Positions 6,720 through 7,785 of a DNA stretch of 7,785 nucleotides are shown here, one piece after another; the stretch's first letter is position 1, and every line of letters begins with the position of its first letter. The DNA is from Bordetella parapertussis (GTDB lineage: Bacteria; Pseudomonadota; Gammaproteobacteria; Burkholderiales; Burkholderiaceae_B). The DNA is taken from the NCBI GenBank assembly GCA_945882005.1, contig CAMCWG010000138.1, positions 1 through 7,785 of the forward strand, given 5' to 3'. Below the pieces are notes generated by a model. That model did no database searches. It saw only the letters and a list, made by a program, of their open reading frames with translations, and was not told where the DNA came from. The translations under genes were made by a program, and so were the position numbers.

Positions 6720-7079
6720 GTGGTTTTTGCCCTTGCAGCCGCAATTCTCCTTGCCCCTAGCGCGCCCTTTACCAAGCTAATTGTCGGAACTCATGTTTCC
6801 CCAATTATTTTGGCTGGCCTGCGTTATTTGGGCAGCGGCGTTGGCCTTTCAATCCCTCGGGTGATCAGAGGCCGGGGCTGGAAAAGTTCCTGCATAACGG
6901 CTCAAGAGTGGTTCCGGCTAGGTGACGCCCTATTAAGCGGCGGCATTCTTGCTCCAATATGTTTATTGATGGGCTTGTTGCATACCAGCGCTTCGTCCGC
7001 ATCACTACTACTAACTGAGAAGCATACACACATCCATACTCATGAAAATTTAATTCACTCCCACTCGCACACTCATTAA
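6720..7079 (+). pseudogene. Remnant of an EamA/DMT-family permease with internal deletion and His-rich tail
   Basis: The 119-residue reading frame begins like ten-helix EamA transporters: FALAAAILLAPSAPFTKLI (3-21), SPIILAGLRYLGSGVGL (27-43) and LSGGILAPICLLMGLLHTSASSASLLL (72-98, helix 3). An intact protein would continue with NLEGVFTAL and seven more helices. Here residue 99 jumps directly to TEKHTHIHTHENLIHSHSHTH, which matches the end of such permeases (LTERHEHEHTHE and similar). The reading frame is kept across the gap, so roughly 170 or more residues appear to be deleted near 7008-7019, at a run of three CTA codons. The start is also doubtful. Only a GTG at 6720 is available, an in-frame stop sits at 6705-6707, and no Shine-Dalgarno is seen. 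Three helices are unlikely to transport, though a short His-rich membrane peptide might still be made. The tail has eight His, suggesting metal binding in the parent protein. Confidence 0.7.
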
Positions 7080-7109
7080 TCTATCGGGGATTTCCGGTAA
7101 ACTAAAAAC

Positions 7110-7460
7110 ATGCGGCGTATCTACATTTTCTGTGTCGTTGTTTTTTTGAGTTGTCAGTTAACCTTAACTGCCGCAGCGGGCAGCTTCATTGTCTCTTCCA
7201 CCGAAGTTCATCAGCTGTTTGCTCACGATCATGAAGTTGATCATCACCATCATGACACCTTCGCGACGCACTATGATCATGGGTCAGAAGAGCCACTTCA
7301 TCAGCACATCACTGATGGTGTTCAACACTCGGCCTTATTAGGGGATTGCCAAGCAGTTTTTACTACTGTCGTTACAGTCTCAAAAATTGCGTTTACCCTT
7401 AATGCGCCGCCAGTTGTCTTCTTGGATTGTTTGTTACGTCCACCCCGAGAATTAGTCTAG
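7110..7460 (+). CDS. Small exported histidine-rich protein, CzcI-like layout
   Basis: Not firmly recognised. It has 116 aa, with a signal peptide at 1-23 (MRR start, hydrophobic 5-18, AAA before Gly24). A His/Asp-rich stretch at 34-73 holds 12 His, including DHHHHD (44-49). After it come GDCQAVF (78-84), a hydrophobic patch and the end FLDCLLRPPRELV (104-116). Cys15 lies in FLSC, which is a poor lipobox. The order (short signal peptide, His-rich middle, C-terminal RPP segment) resembles CzcI-type periplasmic accessory proteins of heavy-metal systems, but that is layout similarity only. It probably binds divalent metal in the periplasm. The ATG at 7110 has no good Shine-Dalgarno. It sits 30 nt after the permease remnant and 61 nt before the HupE-type gene, so co-transcription with hupE is plausible. 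Confidence 0.7.
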   Translation: MRRIYIFCVVVFLSCQLTLTAAAGSFIVSSTEVHQLFAHDHEVDHHHHDTFATHYDHGSEEPLHQHITDGVQHSALLGDCQAVFTTVVTVSKIAFTLNAPPVVFLDCLLRPPRELV

Positions 7461-7521
7461 GTCACAAATTTGCAGGTAGGTTTGCCCTGCTTGACCTTAT
7501 TTGACTGATTTAGGAATCCAA

Positions 7522-7785
7522 ATGAGATTTTTACATCCCATCCGTCTTGGGGCATTACTGCTTGTCTTTTTTCCGCTCTTCGCCTTTGCACACGGCATAA
7601 GTGATGCAGACAGGCAGCGTATGTTAGATGGTGGCTATCTGCAATATGTCTGGCTCGGCGCAAGCCACATGCTGACGGGATACGACCATCTACTATTTTT
7701 ACTTGGCGTGGTGTTCTTTTTAACTACGTTCAAAGACATTTTGAAATTTGTGACGATTTTCACAATCGGCCACTGCATTACGTTG
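7522..7785 (+). CDS. HupE/UreJ-family metal (Ni/Co) transporter, 3'-truncated by the window edge
   Basis: The first 88 residues are visible and the frame is open to the last base. The signal peptide is at 1-23 (MRFLHPIRLG, hydrophobic 11-22, cleavage at AFA before His24). The family motif HX5DH is complete: His49, then MLTGY, then Asp55-His56, within GASHMLTGYDHLLFLLG. Another helix follows at about 73-83 with TIGHCITL (81-88). HupE/UreJ proteins are inner-membrane permeases for nickel or cobalt, and HX5DH is the first of their two metal-ligand motifs; the second (FHGxAHGxE) would lie outside the window. The ATG at 7522 has AGGA 6 nt upstream. The stretch 7461-7521 before it holds no gene and no convincing promoter. 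The metal cannot be told from this part. Confidence 0.9.
   Translation, partial: MRFLHPIRLGALLLVFFPLFAFAHGISDADRQRMLDGGYLQYVWLGASHMLTGYDHLLFLLGVVFFLTTFKDILKFVTIFTIGHCITL

Noticed and set aside
6710..6727. AAAACC / GGTTTT inverted repeat with a trailing T-run, possible + strand terminator
   Set aside because: The stem is only 6 bp and mostly A-T with a 6-nt loop, and it overlaps the first codons of the permease remnant. Too weak to call.
7080..7109. Possible promoter TTAATC-17-TAAACT just before the His-rich gene
   Set aside because: The -35 matches at only three of six positions and overlaps the stop region of the remnant. Not supportable.
7472..7490. GCAGG / CCTGC inverted repeat upstream of the HupE-type gene
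   Set aside because: It has a five-bp stem, a 9-nt loop and no T-tract. Likely chance.

Overview
The window looks like chromosomal DNA of a betaproteobacterium, probably Burkholderiales. This is judged by eye from the mid-range base composition, the Liv-type ABC operon style, and the relic tRNA-Pro(CGG), which is built like the tRNA-Pro of that group. No species can be named from the sequence.

Region 1 (1-5344). The 3' part of a TauD/TfdA-type 2-oxoglutarate dioxygenase gene (+) runs tail to tail into a complete five-gene Liv-type ABC importer operon read on the minus strand. The operon order is substrate-binding protein (4067-5344), permease livH, permease livM, ATPase livG and ATPase livF. 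The last four genes are tightly coupled: ATGA overlaps at livH/livM and livM/livG, and a 1-nt gap at livG/livF. The first gene is set apart by 59 nt that carry a strong stem-loop, as expected where a binding protein is made in excess of the membrane parts.

Region 2 (5345-6565). A divergent intergenic region holds a good sigma70-type promoter on the + strand and a weaker candidate on the minus strand. It separates the transporter from a complete histone-deacetylase-superfamily zinc amidohydrolase that resembles acetylpolyamine amidohydrolase. Transporter, deacylase and dioxygenase together suggest a scavenging module for a small acylated or amide-type compound. The substrate is inference only.

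Region 3 (6566-7785). This part looks rearranged. It has a decayed tRNA-Pro(CGG) copy on the minus strand. Next is an EamA/DMT-type permease remnant that keeps its first three membrane segments and its His-rich tail but lacks the middle of the protein. Then come a small exported His-rich protein with a CzcI-like layout and the start of a HupE/UreJ-family metal transporter cut by the window end. All three proteins here are rich in histidine or have metal-ligand motifs, pointing to Ni/Co/Zn handling.

No CRISPR array, insertion sequence or phage gene is visible. The least ordinary points are the decayed tRNA beside the internally deleted permease, and the non-canonical ATPase motifs, which all fall in one composite ATP site of the importer.
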